Source: Auanema rhodensis
Lineage: Eukaryota; Nematoda; Chromadorea; Rhabditida; Rhabditidae
Assembly: GCA_964057225.1 (NCBI GenBank)
Contig: OZ059900.1
Coordinates: 14,585,638 to 14,649,637 of the forward strand
Reading direction: 5' to 3'
DNA length: 64,000 nucleotides
Shown here: positions 22,135 through 33,533 of the stretch, piece by piece
Layout of the letters: each line of letters opens with the position of its first letter
How positions within the stretch are numbered: position 1 is the stretch's first letter
Notes under the pieces: model-generated
What the model was told of the DNA's origin: nothing
Seen by the model: the letters and a program-made list of their open reading frames with translations, nothing else
The model's database searches: none
Program-made: the position numbers and the translations under genes

Positions 22135-22500
22135 AATGTTTTTGTTCTGATTCATCGTTATTGAATGTTATGCTATTTTTGTTTTCTTCAAAAAGTCGAA
22201 TTAAAAAGATAATTATTAGAAAAAAGATTGTTTTAAACTTTCTGCTTTTTCAAAAGTGATTTGAGCTTGTGATTTTTTTCAAATTCTTAAACATTTCCAT
22301 TTAATTTAAATGTTCTATCTCAATTACGATGAAAAAAATTGAAACGTCAGCGTTAATCAAATGTTCATTCTAACACCAAACTTCAATTAGCTCTTTGAGT
22401 AAAGTAGGCCATAAATCAAGATATGTTAGAGACAGTGTTTCATTTTTCTACTTTAATTCAAACTCACACTCTTAATGAAAGTTTCTAAGTGCAAATTCAA

Positions 22501-22572
22501 TCCTCGGTAGTATAGTGGTGAGTATCCGCGTCTGTCACATGCGAGACCCGGGTTCAATTCCCGGCCGGGGAG
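22501..22572 (+). tRNA. tRNA-Asp-GTC: tRNA-Asp(GTC), unit 52 (consensus)
   Basis: Consensus gene with T5. Carries gttataaac; counterpart of unit 32. Confidence 0.97.
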
Positions 22573-22939
22573 AATGTTTTTGTTCTGATTCATCGTTATT
22601 GAATGTTATGCTATTTTTGTTTTCTTCAAAAAGTCGGATAAAAACGATAATTATTAGAAAAAAGATTGTTATAAACTTTCTGCTTTTTCAAAAGTGATTT
22701 GAGCTTGTGTTTTTTTTCTAAATTGTTAAACATTTCTATTTAATTTAAATGTTCTATCTCAATTACGATGAAAAAAATTGAAACGTCAGCGTTAATCAAT
22801 TGTTCATTCTAACACCAAACTTCAATTAGCTCTTTGAGTAAAGTAGGCCATAAATCAAGATATGTTAGAGACAGTGTTTCATTTTTCTACTTTAATTCAA
22901 ACTCACACTCTTAATGAAAGTTTCTAAGTGCAAATTCAA

Positions 22940-23011
22940 TCCTCGGTAGTATAGTGGTGAGTATCCGCGTCTGTCACATGCGAGACCCGGGTTCAATTCC
23001 CGGCCGGGGAG
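22940..23011 (+). tRNA. tRNA-Asp-GTC: tRNA-Asp(GTC), unit 53 (consensus)
   Basis: Consensus gene with T5. Carries tatttaatg; counterpart of unit 33. Confidence 0.97.
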
Positions 23012-23378
23012 AATGTTTTTGTTCTGATTCATCGTTATTTAATGTTATGCTATTTTTGTTTTCTTCAAAAAGTCGGATAAAAACGATAATTATTAGAAAA
23101 AAGATTGTTTTAAACTTTCTGCTTTTTCAAAAGTGATTTGAGCTTGTGATTTTTTTTTAAATTTTCAAACATTTCTATTTAATTTAAGTGTTCTATCTTA
23201 ATTACGATGAAAAAAATTGATACGTCAGCGTTTATCAATCGTTAATTGTAACACCAAACTTCAATTAGCTCTTTGAGTAAAGTAGGCCATAAATCAAGAT
23301 ATGTTAGAGACAGTGTTTCATTTTTCTACTTTAATTCAAACTCACACTCTTAATGAAAGTTTCTAAGTGCAAATTCAA

Positions 23379-23450
23379 TCCTCGGTAGTATAGTGGTGAG
23401 TATCCGCGTCTGTCACATGCGAGACCCGGGTTCAATTCCCGGCCGGGGAG
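23379..23450 (+). tRNA. tRNA-Asp-GTC: tRNA-Asp(GTC), unit 54 (consensus)
   Basis: Consensus gene with T5. Counterpart of unit 34. Confidence 0.97.
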
Positions 23451-23817
23451 AATGTTTTTGTTCTGATTCATCGTTATTGAATGTTATGCTATTTTTGTTT
23501 TCTTCAAAAAGTCGGATAAAAACGATAATTATTAGAAAAAAGATTGTTTTAAACTTTCTGCTTTTTCAAAAGTGATTTGAGCTTGTGATTTTTTTTTAAA
23601 TTTTCAAACATTTCTATTTAATTTAAGTGTTCTATCTTAATTACGATGAAAAAAATTGATACGTCAGCGTTTATCAATCGTTAATTGTAACACCAAACTT
23701 CAATTAGCTCTTTGAGTAAAGTAGGCCATAAATCAAGATATGTTAGAGACAGTGTTTCATTTTTCTACTTTAATTCAAACTCACACTCTTAATGAAAGTT
23801 TCTAAGTGCAAATTCAA

Positions 23818-23889
23818 TCCTCGGTAGTATAGTGGTGAGTATCCGCGTCTGTCACATGCGAGACCCGGGTTCAATTCCCGGCCGGGGAG
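23818..23889 (+). tRNA. tRNA-Asp-GTC: tRNA-Asp(GTC), unit 55 (consensus)
   Basis: Consensus gene with T5. Spacer has gaaataaattg, shared only with unit 35. Confidence 0.97.
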
Positions 23890-24256
23890 AATGTTTTTGT
23901 TCTGATTCATCGTTATTGAATGTTATGCTATTTTTGTTTTCTTCAAAAAGTCGGATAAAAACGATAATTATTAGAAAAAAGATTGTTTTAAACTTTCTGC
24001 TTTTTCAAAAGTGATTTGAGCTTGTGATTTTTTTTTAAATTTTCAAACATTTCTATTTAATTTAAGTGTTCTATCTTAATTACGATGAAATAAATTGATA
24101 CGTCAGCGTTTATCAATCGTTAATTGTAACACCAAACTTCAATTAGCTCTTTGAGTAAAGTAGGCCATAAATCAAGATATGTTAGAGACAGTGTTTCATT
24201 TTTCTACTTTAATTCAAACTCACACTCTTAATGAAAGTTTCTAAGTGCAAATTCAA

Positions 24257-24328
24257 TCCTCGGTAGTATAGTGGTGAGTATCCGCGTCTGTCACATGCGA
24301 GACCCGGGTTCAATTCCCGGCCGGGGAG
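24257..24328 (+). tRNA. tRNA-Asp-GTC: tRNA-Asp(GTC), unit 56 (consensus)
   Basis: Consensus gene with T5. Counterpart of unit 36; end of the second large block. Confidence 0.97.
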
Positions 24329-24694
24329 AATGTTTTTGTTCTGATTCATCGTTATTGAATGTTATGCTATTTTTGTTTTCTTCCAAAAGTCGAATTAAAA
24401 AGATAATTATTAGAAAAAAGATTGTTTTAAACTTTCTGCTTTTTCAAAAGTGATTTGAGCTTGTGATTTTTTTTAAATTCTTAAACATTTCCATTTAATT
24501 TAAATGTTCTATCTCAATTACGATGAAAAAAATTGAAACGTCAGCGTTAATCAATTGTTCATTGTAACACCAAACTTCAATTAGCTCTTTGAGTAAAGTA
24601 GGCCATAAATCAAGATATGTTAGAGACAGTGTTTCATTTTTCTACTTTAATTCAAACTCACACTCTTAATGAAAGTTTCTAAGTGCAAATTCAA

Positions 24695-24766
24695 TCCTCG
24701 GTAGTATAGTGGTGAGTATCCGCGTCTGTCACATGCGAGACCCGGGTTCAATTCCCGGCCGGGGAG
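24695..24766 (+). tRNA. tRNA-Asp-GTC: tRNA-Asp(GTC), unit 57 (consensus)
   Basis: Consensus gene with T5. A 2-bp loss (ctgctttcaaaag) gives a 436-bp period; also gtttcaaac. Confidence 0.97.
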
Positions 24767-25130
24767 AATGTTTTTGTTCTGATTCATCGTTATTGAATGT
24801 TATGCTATTTTTGTTTTCTTCAAAAAGTCGGATAAAAACGATAATTATTAGAAAAAAGATTGTTTCAAACTTTCTGCTTTCAAAAGTGATTTGAGCTTGT
24901 GATTTTTTTTAAATTCTTAAACATTTCCATTCAATTTAAATGTTCTATCTCAATTACGATGAAAAAAATTGAAACGTCAGCGTTAATCAAATGTTCATTC
25001 TAACACCAAACTTCAATTAGCTCTTTGAGTAAAGTAGGCCATAAATCAAGATATGTTAGAGACAGTGTTTCATTTTTCTACTTTAATTCAAACTCACACT
25101 CTTAATGAAAGTTTCTAAGTGCAAATTCAA

Positions 25131-25202
25131 TCCTCGGTAGTATAGTGGTGAGTATCCGCGTCTGTCACATGCGAGACCCGGGTTCAATTCCCGGCCGGGG
25201 AG
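25131..25202 (+). tRNA. tRNA-Asp-GTC: tRNA-Asp(GTC), unit 58 (consensus)
   Basis: Consensus gene with T5. Spacer has ctaaattgtt but not gttataaac, so it is a variant of the unit 28 type. Confidence 0.97.
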
Positions 25203-25569
25203 AATGTTTTTGTTCTGATTCATCGTTATTGAATGTTATGCTATTTTTGTTTTCTTCAAAAAGTCGGATAAAAACGATAATTATTAGAAAAAAGATTGTT
25301 TTAAACTTTCTGCTTTTTCAAAAGTGATTTGAGCTTGTGTTTTTTTTCTAAATTGTTAAACATTTCTATTTAATTTAAATGTTCTATCTCAATTACGATG
25401 AAAAAAATTGAAACGTCAGCGTTAATCAATTGTTCATTCTAACACCAAACTTCAATTAGCTCTTTGAGTAAAGTAGGCCATAAATCAAGATATGTTAGAG
25501 ACAGTGTTTCATTTTTCTACTTTAATTCAAACTCACACTCTTAATGAAAGTTTCTAAGTGCAAATTCAA

Positions 25570-25641
25570 TCCTCGGTAGTATAGTGGTGAGTATCCGCGT
25601 CTGTCACATGCGAGACCCGGGTTCAATTCCCGGCCGGGGAG
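25570..25641 (+). tRNA. tRNA-Asp-GTC: tRNA-Asp(GTC), unit 59 (consensus)
   Basis: Consensus gene with T5. Carries tatttaatg, the fifth unit of that type. Confidence 0.97.
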
Positions 25642-26008
25642 AATGTTTTTGTTCTGATTCATCGTTATTTAATGTTATGCTATTTTTGTTTTCTTCAAAA
25701 AGTCGGATAAAAACGATAATTATTAGAAAAAAGATTGTTTTAAACTTTCTGCTTTTTCAAAAGTGATTTGAGCTTGTGATTTTTTTTTAAATTTTCAAAC
25801 ATTTCTATTTAATTTAAGTGTTCTATCTTAATTACGATGAAAAAAATTGATACGTCAGCGTTTATCAATCGTTAATTGTAACACCAAACTTCAATTAGCT
25901 CTTTGAGTAAAGTAGGCCATAAATCAAGATATGTTAGAGACAGTGTTTCATTTTTCTACTTTAATTCAAACTCACACTCTTAATGAAAGTTTCTAAGTGC
26001 AAATTCAA

Positions 26009-26080
26009 TCCTCGGTAGTATAGTGGTGAGTATCCGCGTCTGTCACATGCGAGACCCGGGTTCAATTCCCGGCCGGGGAG
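26009..26080 (+). tRNA. tRNA-Asp-GTC: tRNA-Asp(GTC), unit 60 (consensus)
   Basis: Consensus gene with T5. Has the 2-bp loss of unit 57; period 436 bp. Confidence 0.97.
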
Positions 26081-26444
26081 AATGTTTTTGTTCTGATTCA
26101 TCGTTATTGAATGTTATGCTATTTTTGTTTTCTTCAAAAAGTCGGATAAAAACGATAATTATTAGAAAAAAGATTGTTTTAAACTTTCTGCTTTCAAAAG
26201 TGATTTGAGCTTGTGATTTTTTTTAAATTCTTAAACATTTCCATTTAATTTAAATGTTCTATCTCAATTACGATGAAAAAAATTGAAACGTCAGCGTTAA
26301 TCAAATGTTCATTCTAACACCAAACTTCAATTAGCTCTTTGAGTAAAGTAGGCCATAAATCAAGGTATGTTAGAGACAGTGTTTCATTTTTCTACTTTAA
26401 TTCAAACTCACACTCTTAATGAAAGTTTCTAAGTGCAAATTCAA

Positions 26445-26516
26445 TCCTCGGTAGTATAGTGGTGAGTATCCGCGTCTGTCACATGCGAGACCCGGGTTCA
26501 ATTCCCGGCCGGGGAG
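26445..26516 (+). tRNA. tRNA-Asp-GTC: tRNA-Asp(GTC), unit 61 (consensus)
   Basis: Consensus gene with T5. The flank has a private caaggtatg. Confidence 0.97.
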
Positions 26517-26883
26517 AATGTTTTTGTTCTGATTCATCGTTATTGAATGTTATGCTATTTTTGTTTTCTTCAAAAAGTCGGATAAAAACGATAATTATTA
26601 GAAAAAAGATTGTTTTAAACTTTCTGCTTTTTCAAAAGTGATTTGAGCTTGTGATTTTTTTTTAAATTTTCAAACATTTCTATTTAATTTAAGTGTTCTA
26701 TCTTAATTACGATGAAAAAAATTGATACGTCAGCGTTTATCAATCGTTAATTGTAACACCAAACTTCAATTAGCTCTTTGAGTAAAGTAGGCCATAAATC
26801 AAGATATGTTAGAGACAGTGTTTCATTTTTCTACTTTAATTCAAACTCACACTCTTAATGAAAGTTTCTAAGTGCAAATTCAA

Positions 26884-26955
26884 TCCTCGGTAGTATAGTG
26901 GTGAGTATCCGCGTCTGTCACATGCGAGACCCGGGTTCAATTCCCGGCCGGGGAG
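26884..26955 (+). tRNA. tRNA-Asp-GTC: tRNA-Asp(GTC), unit 62 (consensus)
   Basis: Consensus gene with a T4 stop. Unit 4 type spacer with a private gagctcgtg. Confidence 0.97.
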
Positions 26956-27321
26956 AATGCTTTTGTTCTGATTCATCATTATTGAATGTTATGCTATTTT
27001 TGTTTTCTTCAAAAAGTCGGATAAAGACGATAATTATTAGAAAAAAGATTGTTTTAAACTTTCTGCTTTTTCAAAAGTGGTTTGAGCTCGTGATTTTTTT
27101 TAAATTTTCAAACATTTCTATTTAATTTAAGTGTTCTATCTTAATTACGATGAAAAAAATTGATACGTCAGCGTTTATCAATCGTTAATTGTAACACCAA
27201 ACTTCAATTAGCTCTTTGAGTAAAGTAGGCCATAAATCAAGATATGTTAGAGACCGTGTTTCATTTTTCTACTTTAATTCAAACTCACACTCTTAATGAA
27301 AGTTTCTAAGTGCAAATTCAA

Positions 27322-27393
27322 TCCTCGGTAGTATAGTGGTGAGTATCCGCGTCTGTCACATGCGAGACCCGGGTTCAATTCCCGGCCGGGGAG
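27322..27393 (+). tRNA. tRNA-Asp-GTC: tRNA-Asp(GTC), unit 63 (consensus)
   Basis: Consensus gene with T5. The flank has a private gagaccgtg. Confidence 0.97.
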
Positions 27394-27759
27394 AATGTTT
27401 TTGTTCTGATTCATCGTTATTGAATGTTATGCTATTTTTGTTTTCTTCAAAAAGTCGGATAAAGACGATAATTATTAGAAAAAAGATTGTTTTAAACTTT
27501 CTGCTTTTTCAAAAGTGATTTGAGCTTGTGATTTTTTTTAAATTTTCAAACATTTCTATTTAATTTAAGTGTTCTATCTTAATTACGATGAAAAAAATTG
27601 ATACGTCAGCGTTTATCAATCGTTAATTGTAACACCAAACTTCAATAAACTCTTTGAGTAAAGTAGGCCATAAATCAAGATATGTTAGAGACAGTGTTTC
27701 ATTTTTCTACTTTAATTCAAACTCACACTCTTAATGAAAGTTTCTAAGTGCAAATTCAA

Positions 27760-27831
27760 TCCTCGGTAGTATAGTGGTGAGTATTCGCGTCTGTCACATG
27801 CGAGACCCGGGTTCAATTCCCGGCCGGGGAG
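27760..27831 (+). tRNA. tRNA-Asp-GTC: tRNA-Asp(GTC), unit 64, C26T variant
   Basis: C26 becomes T at 27785, the unpaired base between the D and anticodon stems. The fold is kept, so it is likely functional. The flank has a private caataaactc. Confidence 0.95.
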
Positions 27832-28198
27832 AATGTTTTTGTTCTGATTCATCGTTATTGAATGTTATGCTATTTTTGTTTTCTTCAAAAAGTCGGATAA
27901 AAACGATAATTATTAGAAAAAAGATTGTTTTAAACTTTCTGCTTTTTCAAAAGTGATTTGAGCTTGTGATTTTTTTTTAAATTTTCAAACATTTCTATTT
28001 AATTTAAGTGTTCTATCTTAATTACGATGAAAAAAATTGATACGTCAGCGTTTATCAATCGTTAATTGTAACACCAAACTTCAATTAGCTCTTTGAGTAA
28101 AGTAGGCCATAAATCAAGATATGTTAGAGACAGTGTTTCATTTTTCTACTTTAATTCAAACTCACACTCTTAATGAAAGTTTCTAAGTGCAAATTCAA

Positions 28199-28270
28199 TC
28201 CTCGGTAGTATAGTGGTGAGTATCCGCGTCTGTCACATGCGAGACCCGGGTTCAATTCCCGGCCGGGGAG
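28199..28270 (+). tRNA. tRNA-Asp-GTC: tRNA-Asp(GTC), unit 65 (consensus)
   Basis: Consensus gene with T5. Spacer has cgatgatt, shared with unit 70. Confidence 0.97.
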
Positions 28271-28637
28271 AATGTTTTTGTTCTGATTCATCGTTATTGA
28301 ATGTTATGCTATTTTTGTTTTCTTCAAAAAGTCGGATAAAAACGATGATTATTAGAAAAAAGATTGTTTTAAACTTTCTGCTTTTTCAAAAGTGATTTGA
28401 GCTTGTGATTTTTTTTTAAATTTTCAAACATTTCTATTTAATTTAAGTGTTCTATCTTAATTACGATGAAAAAAAATGGAACGTCAGCGTTAATCAATTG
28501 TTCATTGTAACACCAAACTTCAATTAGCTCTTTGATTAAAGTAGGCCATGAATCAAGATATGTTAGAGACAGTGTTTCATTTATCTACTTTAATTCAAAC
28601 TCACACTCTTAATGAAAGTTTCTAAGTGCAAATTCAA

Positions 28638-28709
28638 TCCTCGGTAGTATAGTGGTGAGTATCCGCGTCTGTCACATGCGAGACCCGGGTTCAATTCCCG
28701 GCCGGGGAG
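28638..28709 (+). tRNA. tRNA-Asp-GTC: tRNA-Asp(GTC), unit 66 (consensus)
   Basis: Consensus gene with T5. First flank with gattaaag, catgaatc and tttatctac. Confidence 0.97.
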
Positions 28710-29075
28710 AATGTTTTTGTTCTGATTCATCGTTATTGAATGTTATGCTATTTTTGTTTTCTTCAAAAAGTCGGATAAAAACGATAATTATTAGAAAAAA
28801 GATTGTTTTAAACTTTCTGCTTTTTCAAAAGTGATTTGAGCTTGTGATTTTTTTAAAATTTTCAAACATTTCTATTTAATTTAAGTGTTCTATCTTAATT
28901 ACGATGAAAAAAATTGATACGTCAGCGTTTATCAATCGTTAATTGTAACACCAAACTTCAATTAGCTCTTTGAGTAAAGTAGGCCATAAATCAAGATATG
29001 TTAGAGACAGTGTTTCATTTTTCTACTTTAATTCAAACTCACACTCTTAATGAAAGTTTCTAAGTGCAAATTCAA

Positions 29076-29147
29076 TCCTCGGTAGTATAGTGGTGAGTAT
29101 CCGCGTCTGTCACATGCGAGACCCGGGTTCAATTCCCGGCCGGGGAG
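29076..29147 (+). tRNA. tRNA-Asp-GTC: tRNA-Asp(GTC), unit 67 (consensus)
   Basis: Consensus gene with T5. Spacer tail has a private gaaaaagattg. Confidence 0.97.
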
Positions 29148-29514
29148 AATGTTTTTGTTCTGATTCATCGTTATTGAATGTTATGCTATTTTTGTTTTCT
29201 TCAAAAAGTCGGATAAAAACGATAATTATTAGAAAAAAGATTGTTTTAAACTTTCTGCTTTTTCAAAAGTGATTTGAGCTTGTGATTTTTTTTTAAATTT
29301 TCAAACATTTCTATTTAATTTAAGTGTTCTATCTTAATTACGATGAAAAAGATTGATACGTCAGCGTTTATCAATCGTTAATTGTAACACCAAACTTCAA
29401 TTAGCTCTTTGAGTAAAGTAGGCCATAAATCAAGATATGTTAGAGACAGTGTTTCATTTTTCTACTTTAATTCAAACTCACACTCTTAATGAAAGTTTCT
29501 AAGTGCAAATTCAA

Positions 29515-29586
29515 TCCTCGGTAGTATAGTGGTGAGTATCCGCGTCTGTCACATGCGAGACCCGGGTTCAATTCCCGGCCGGGGAG
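29515..29586 (+). tRNA. tRNA-Asp-GTC: tRNA-Asp(GTC), unit 68 (consensus)
   Basis: Consensus gene with T5. The back-up T-run is broken (gctaattttg) and cggctaaaa is private. Confidence 0.97.
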
Positions 29587-29953
29587 AATGTTTTTGTTCT
29601 GATTCATCGTTATTGAATGTTATGCTAATTTTGTTTTCTTCAAAAAGTCGGCTAAAAACGATAATTATTAGAAAAAAGATTGTTTTAAACTTTCTGCTTT
29701 TTCAAAAGTGATTTGAGCTTGTGATTTTTTTTTAAATTTTCAAACATTTCTATTTAATTTAAGTGTTCTATCTTAATTACGATGAAAAAAAATGGAACGT
29801 CAGCGTTAATCAATTGTTCATTGTAACACCAAACTTCAATTAGCTCTTTGATTAAAGTAGGCCATGAATCAAGATATGTTAGAGACAGTGTTTCATTTAT
29901 CTACTTTAATTCAAACTCACACTCTTAATGAAAGTTTCTAAGTGCAAATTCAA

Positions 29954-30025
29954 TCCTCGGTAGTATAGTGGTGAGTATCCGCGTCTGTCACATGCGAGAC
30001 CCGGGTTCAATTCCCGGCCGGGGAG
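29954..30025 (+). tRNA. tRNA-Asp-GTC: tRNA-Asp(GTC), unit 69 (consensus)
   Basis: Consensus gene with T5. Flank as in unit 66; spacer has gtttttaac, shared with unit 74. Confidence 0.97.
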
Positions 30026-30391
30026 AATGTTTTTGTTCTGATTCATCGTTATTGAATGTTATGCTATTTTTGTTTTCTTCAAAAAGTCGGATAAAGACGA
30101 TAATTATTAGAAAAAAGATTGTTTTTAACTTTCTGCTTTTTCAAAAGTGATTTGAGCTTGTGATTTTTTTTAAATTCTTAAACATTTCCATTTAATTTAA
30201 GTGTTCTATCTTAATTACGATGAAAAAAATTGATACGTCAGCGTTTATCAATCGTTAATTGTAACACCAAACTTCAATTAACTCTTTGAGTAAAGTAGGC
30301 CATAAATCAAGATATGTTAGAGACAGTGTTTCATTTTTCTACTTTAATTCAAACTCACACTCTTAATGAAAGTTTCTAAGTGCAAATTCAA

Positions 30392-30463
30392 TCCTCGGTA
30401 GTATAGTGGTGAGTATCCGCGTCTGTCACATGCGAGACCCGGGTTCAATTCCCGGCCGGGGAG
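30392..30463 (+). tRNA. tRNA-Asp-GTC: tRNA-Asp(GTC), unit 70 (consensus)
   Basis: Consensus gene with T5. Flank has ttaactc and spacer has cgatgatt. Confidence 0.97.
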
Positions 30464-30830
30464 AATGTTTTTGTTCTGATTCATCGTTATTGAATGTTAT
30501 GCTATTTTTGTTTTCTTCAAAAAGTCGGATAAAAACGATGATTATTAGAAAAAAGATTGTTTTAAACTTTCTGCTTTTTCAAAAGTGATTTGAGCTTGTG
30601 ATTTTTTTTTAAATTTTCAAACATTTCTATTTAATTTAAGTGTTCTATCTTAATTACGATGAAAAAAAATGGAACGTCAGCGTTAATCAATTGTTCATTG
30701 TAACACCAAACTTCAATTAGCTCTTTGAGTAAAGTAGGCCATAAATCAAGATATGTTAGAGACAGTGTTTCATTTTTCTACTTTAATTCAAACTCACACT
30801 CTTAATGAAAGTTTCTAAGTGCAAATTCAA

Positions 30831-30902
30831 TCCTCGGTAGTATAGTGGTGAGTATCCGCGTCTGTCACATGCGAGACCCGGGTTCAATTCCCGGCCGGGG
30901 AG
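30831..30902 (+). tRNA. tRNA-Asp-GTC: tRNA-Asp(GTC), unit 71 (consensus)
   Basis: Consensus gene with T5. Spacer has gagaaaag. Confidence 0.97.
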
Positions 30903-31268
30903 AATGTTTTTGTTCTGATTCATCGTTATTGAATGTTATGCTATTTTTGTTTTCTTCAAAAAGTCGGATAAAAACGATAATTATTAGAGAAAAGATTGTT
31001 TTAAACTTTCTGTTTTTTCAAAAGTGATTTGAGCTTGTGATTTTTTTAAAATTTTCAAACATTTCTATTTAATTTAAGTGTTCTATCTTAATTACGATGA
31101 AAAAAATTGATACGTCAGCGTTTATCAATCGTTAATTGTAACACCAAACTTCAATTAGCTCTTTGAGTAAAGTAGGCCATAAATCAAGATATGTTAGAGA
31201 CAGTGTTTCATTTTTCTACTTTAATTCAAACTCACACTCTTAATGAAAGTTTCTAAGTGCAAATTCAA

Positions 31269-31340
31269 TCCTCGGTAGTATAGTGGTGAGTATCCGCGTC
31301 TGTCACATGCGAGACCCGGGTTCAATTCCCGGCCGGGGAG
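31269..31340 (+). tRNA. tRNA-Asp-GTC: tRNA-Asp(GTC), unit 72 (consensus)
   Basis: Consensus gene with T5. Spacer has atgatattt and ctttctcaaaag. Confidence 0.97.
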
Positions 31341-31707
31341 AATGTTTTTGTTCTGATTCATCGTTATTGAATGTTATGATATTTTTGTTTTCTTCAAAAA
31401 GTCGGATAAAAACGATAATTATTAGAAAAAAGATTGTTTTAAACTTTCTGCTTTCTCAAAAGTGATTTGAGCTTGTGATTTTTTTTTAAATTTTCAAACA
31501 TTTCTATTTAATTTAAGTGTTCTATCTTAATTACGATGAAAAAAATTGATACGTCAGCGTTTATCAATCGTTAATTGTAACACCAAACTTCAATTAGCTC
31601 TTTGAGTAAAGTAGGCCATAAATCAAGATATGTTAGAGACAGTGTTTCATTTTTCTACTTTAATTCAAACTCACACTCTTAATGAAAGTTTCTAAGTGCA
31701 AATTCAA

Positions 31708-31779
31708 TCCTCGGTAGTATAGTGGTGAGTATCCGCGTCTGTCACATGCGAGACCCGGGTTCAATTCCCGGCCGGGGAG
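31708..31779 (+). tRNA. tRNA-Asp-GTC: tRNA-Asp(GTC), unit 73 (consensus)
   Basis: Consensus gene with T5. Spacer ends in the ggaacgtc tail. Confidence 0.97.
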
Positions 31780-32146
31780 AATGTTTTTGTTCTGATTCAT
31801 CGTTATTGAATGTTATGCTATTTTTGTTTTCTTCAAAAAGTCGGATAAAAACGATAATTATTAGAAAAAAGATTGTTTTAAACTTTCTGCTTTTTCAAAA
31901 GTGATTTGAGCTTGTGATTTTTTTTTAAATTTTCAAACATTTCTATTTAATTTAAGTGTTCTATCTTAATTACGATGAAAAAAAATGGAACGTCAGCGTT
32001 AATCAATTGTTCATTGTAACACCAAACTTCAATTAGCTCTTTGATTAAAGTAGGCCATGAATCAAGATATGTTAGAGACAGTGTTTCATTTATCTACTTT
32101 AATTCAAACTCACACTCTTAATGAAAGTTTCTAAGTGCAAATTCAA

Positions 32147-32218
32147 TCCTCGGTAGTATAGTGGTGAGTATCCGCGTCTGTCACATGCGAGACCCGGGTT
32201 CAATTCCCGGCCGGGGAG
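32147..32218 (+). tRNA. tRNA-Asp-GTC: tRNA-Asp(GTC), unit 74 (consensus)
   Basis: Consensus gene with T5. Near copy of unit 69 at 2,193 bp. Confidence 0.97.
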
Positions 32219-32584
32219 AATGTTTTTGTTCTGATTCATCGTTATTGAATGTTATGCTATTTTTGTTTTCTTCAAAAAGTCGGATAAAGACGATAATTAT
32301 TAGAAAAAAGATTGTTTTTAACTTTCTGCTTTTTCAAAAGTGATTTGAGCTTGTGATTTTTTTTAAATTCTTAAACATTTCCATTTAATTTAAGTGTTCT
32401 ATCTTAATTACGATGAAAAAAATTGATACGTCAGCGTTTATCAATCGTTAATTGTAACACCAAACTTCAATTAACTCTTTGAGTAAAGTAGGCCATAAAT
32501 CAAGATATGTTAGAGACAGTGTTTCATTTTTCTACTTTAATTCAAACTCACACTCTTAATGAAAGTTTCTAAGTGCAAATTCAA

Positions 32585-32656
32585 TCCTCGGTAGTATAGT
32601 GGTGAGTATCCGCGTCTGTCACATGCGAGACCCGGGTTCAATTCCCGGCCGGGGAG
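32585..32656 (+). tRNA. tRNA-Asp-GTC: tRNA-Asp(GTC), unit 75 (consensus)
   Basis: Consensus gene. The unit is a recombinant: flank of unit 70, spacer of unit 71. The base before the T5 context is changed (gaacgttttt). Confidence 0.97.
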
Positions 32657-33022
32657 AACGTTTTTGTTCTGATTCATCGTTATTGAATGTTATGCTATTT
32701 TTGTTTTCTTCAAAAAGTCGGATAAAAACGATAATTATTAGAGAAAAGATTGTTTTAAACTTTCTGTTTTTTCAAAAGTGATTTGAGCTTGTGATTTTTT
32801 TAAAATTTTCAAACATTTCTATTTAATTTAAGTGTTCTATCTTAATTACGATGAAAAAAATTGATACGTCAGCGTTTATCAATCGTTAATTGTAACACCA
32901 AACTTCAATTAGCTCTTTGAGTAAAGTAGGCCATAAATCAAGATATGTTAGAGACAGTGTTTCATTTTTCTACTTTAATTCAAACTCACACTCTTAATGA
33001 AAGTTTCTAAGTGCAAATTCAA

Positions 33023-33094
33023 TCCTCGGTAGTATAGTGGTGAGTATCCGCGTCTGTCACATGCGAGACCCGGGTTCAATTCCCGGCCGGGGAG
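33023..33094 (+). tRNA. tRNA-Asp-GTC: tRNA-Asp(GTC), unit 76 (consensus)
   Basis: Consensus gene with T5. Near copy of unit 72. Confidence 0.97.
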
Positions 33095-33461
33095 AATGTT
33101 TTTGTTCTGATTCATCGTTATTGAATGTTATGATATTTTTGTTTTCTTCAAAAAGTCGGATAAAAACGATAATTATTAGAAAAAAGATTGTTTTAAACTT
33201 TCTGCTTTCTCAAAAGTGATTTGAGCTTGTGATTTTTTTTTAAATTTTCAAACATTTCTATTTAATTTAAGTGTTCTATCTTAATTACGATGAAAAAAAT
33301 TGATACGTCAGCGTTTATCAATCGTTAATTGTAACACCAAACTTCAATTAGCTCTTTGAGTAAAGTAGGCCATAAATCAAGATATGTTAGAGACAGTGTT
33401 TCATTTTTCTACTTTAATTCAAACTCACACTCTTAATGAAAGTTTCTAAGTGCAAATTCAA

Positions 33462-33533
33462 TCCTCGGTAGTATAGTGGTGAGTATCCGCGTCTGTCACA
33501 TGCGAGACCCGGGTTCAATTCCCGGCCGGGGAG
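33462..33533 (+). tRNA. tRNA-Asp-GTC: tRNA-Asp(GTC), unit 77 (consensus)
   Basis: Consensus gene with T5. Near copy of unit 73. Confidence 0.97.

Larger units (their letters stand above)
20308..23817 (+). repeat. Higher-order repeat: units 47-50 repeated as 51-54
   Basis: The same 1,755-bp quartet duplication as in units 27-34, carried along inside the 8,771-bp copy. The quartet doubling therefore came before the large duplication. Confidence 0.86.
8467..24561 (+). repeat. Large duplication: units 20-36 repeated as 40-56 at 8,771 bp
   Basis: The segment from 8467 to about 15790 aligns without a net indel to 17238 to about 24561. Rare private marks are shared at exactly this distance: caccctc at 10627 and 19398, and gaaataaattg at 15320 and 24091. 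The order of spacer types is the same in both copies. A few point differences exist, for example ctgctcttt in unit 35 against ctgcttttt in unit 55. Units 15-17 align with 38-40 at 10,087 bp, the difference being one three-unit block. Confidence 0.9.
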
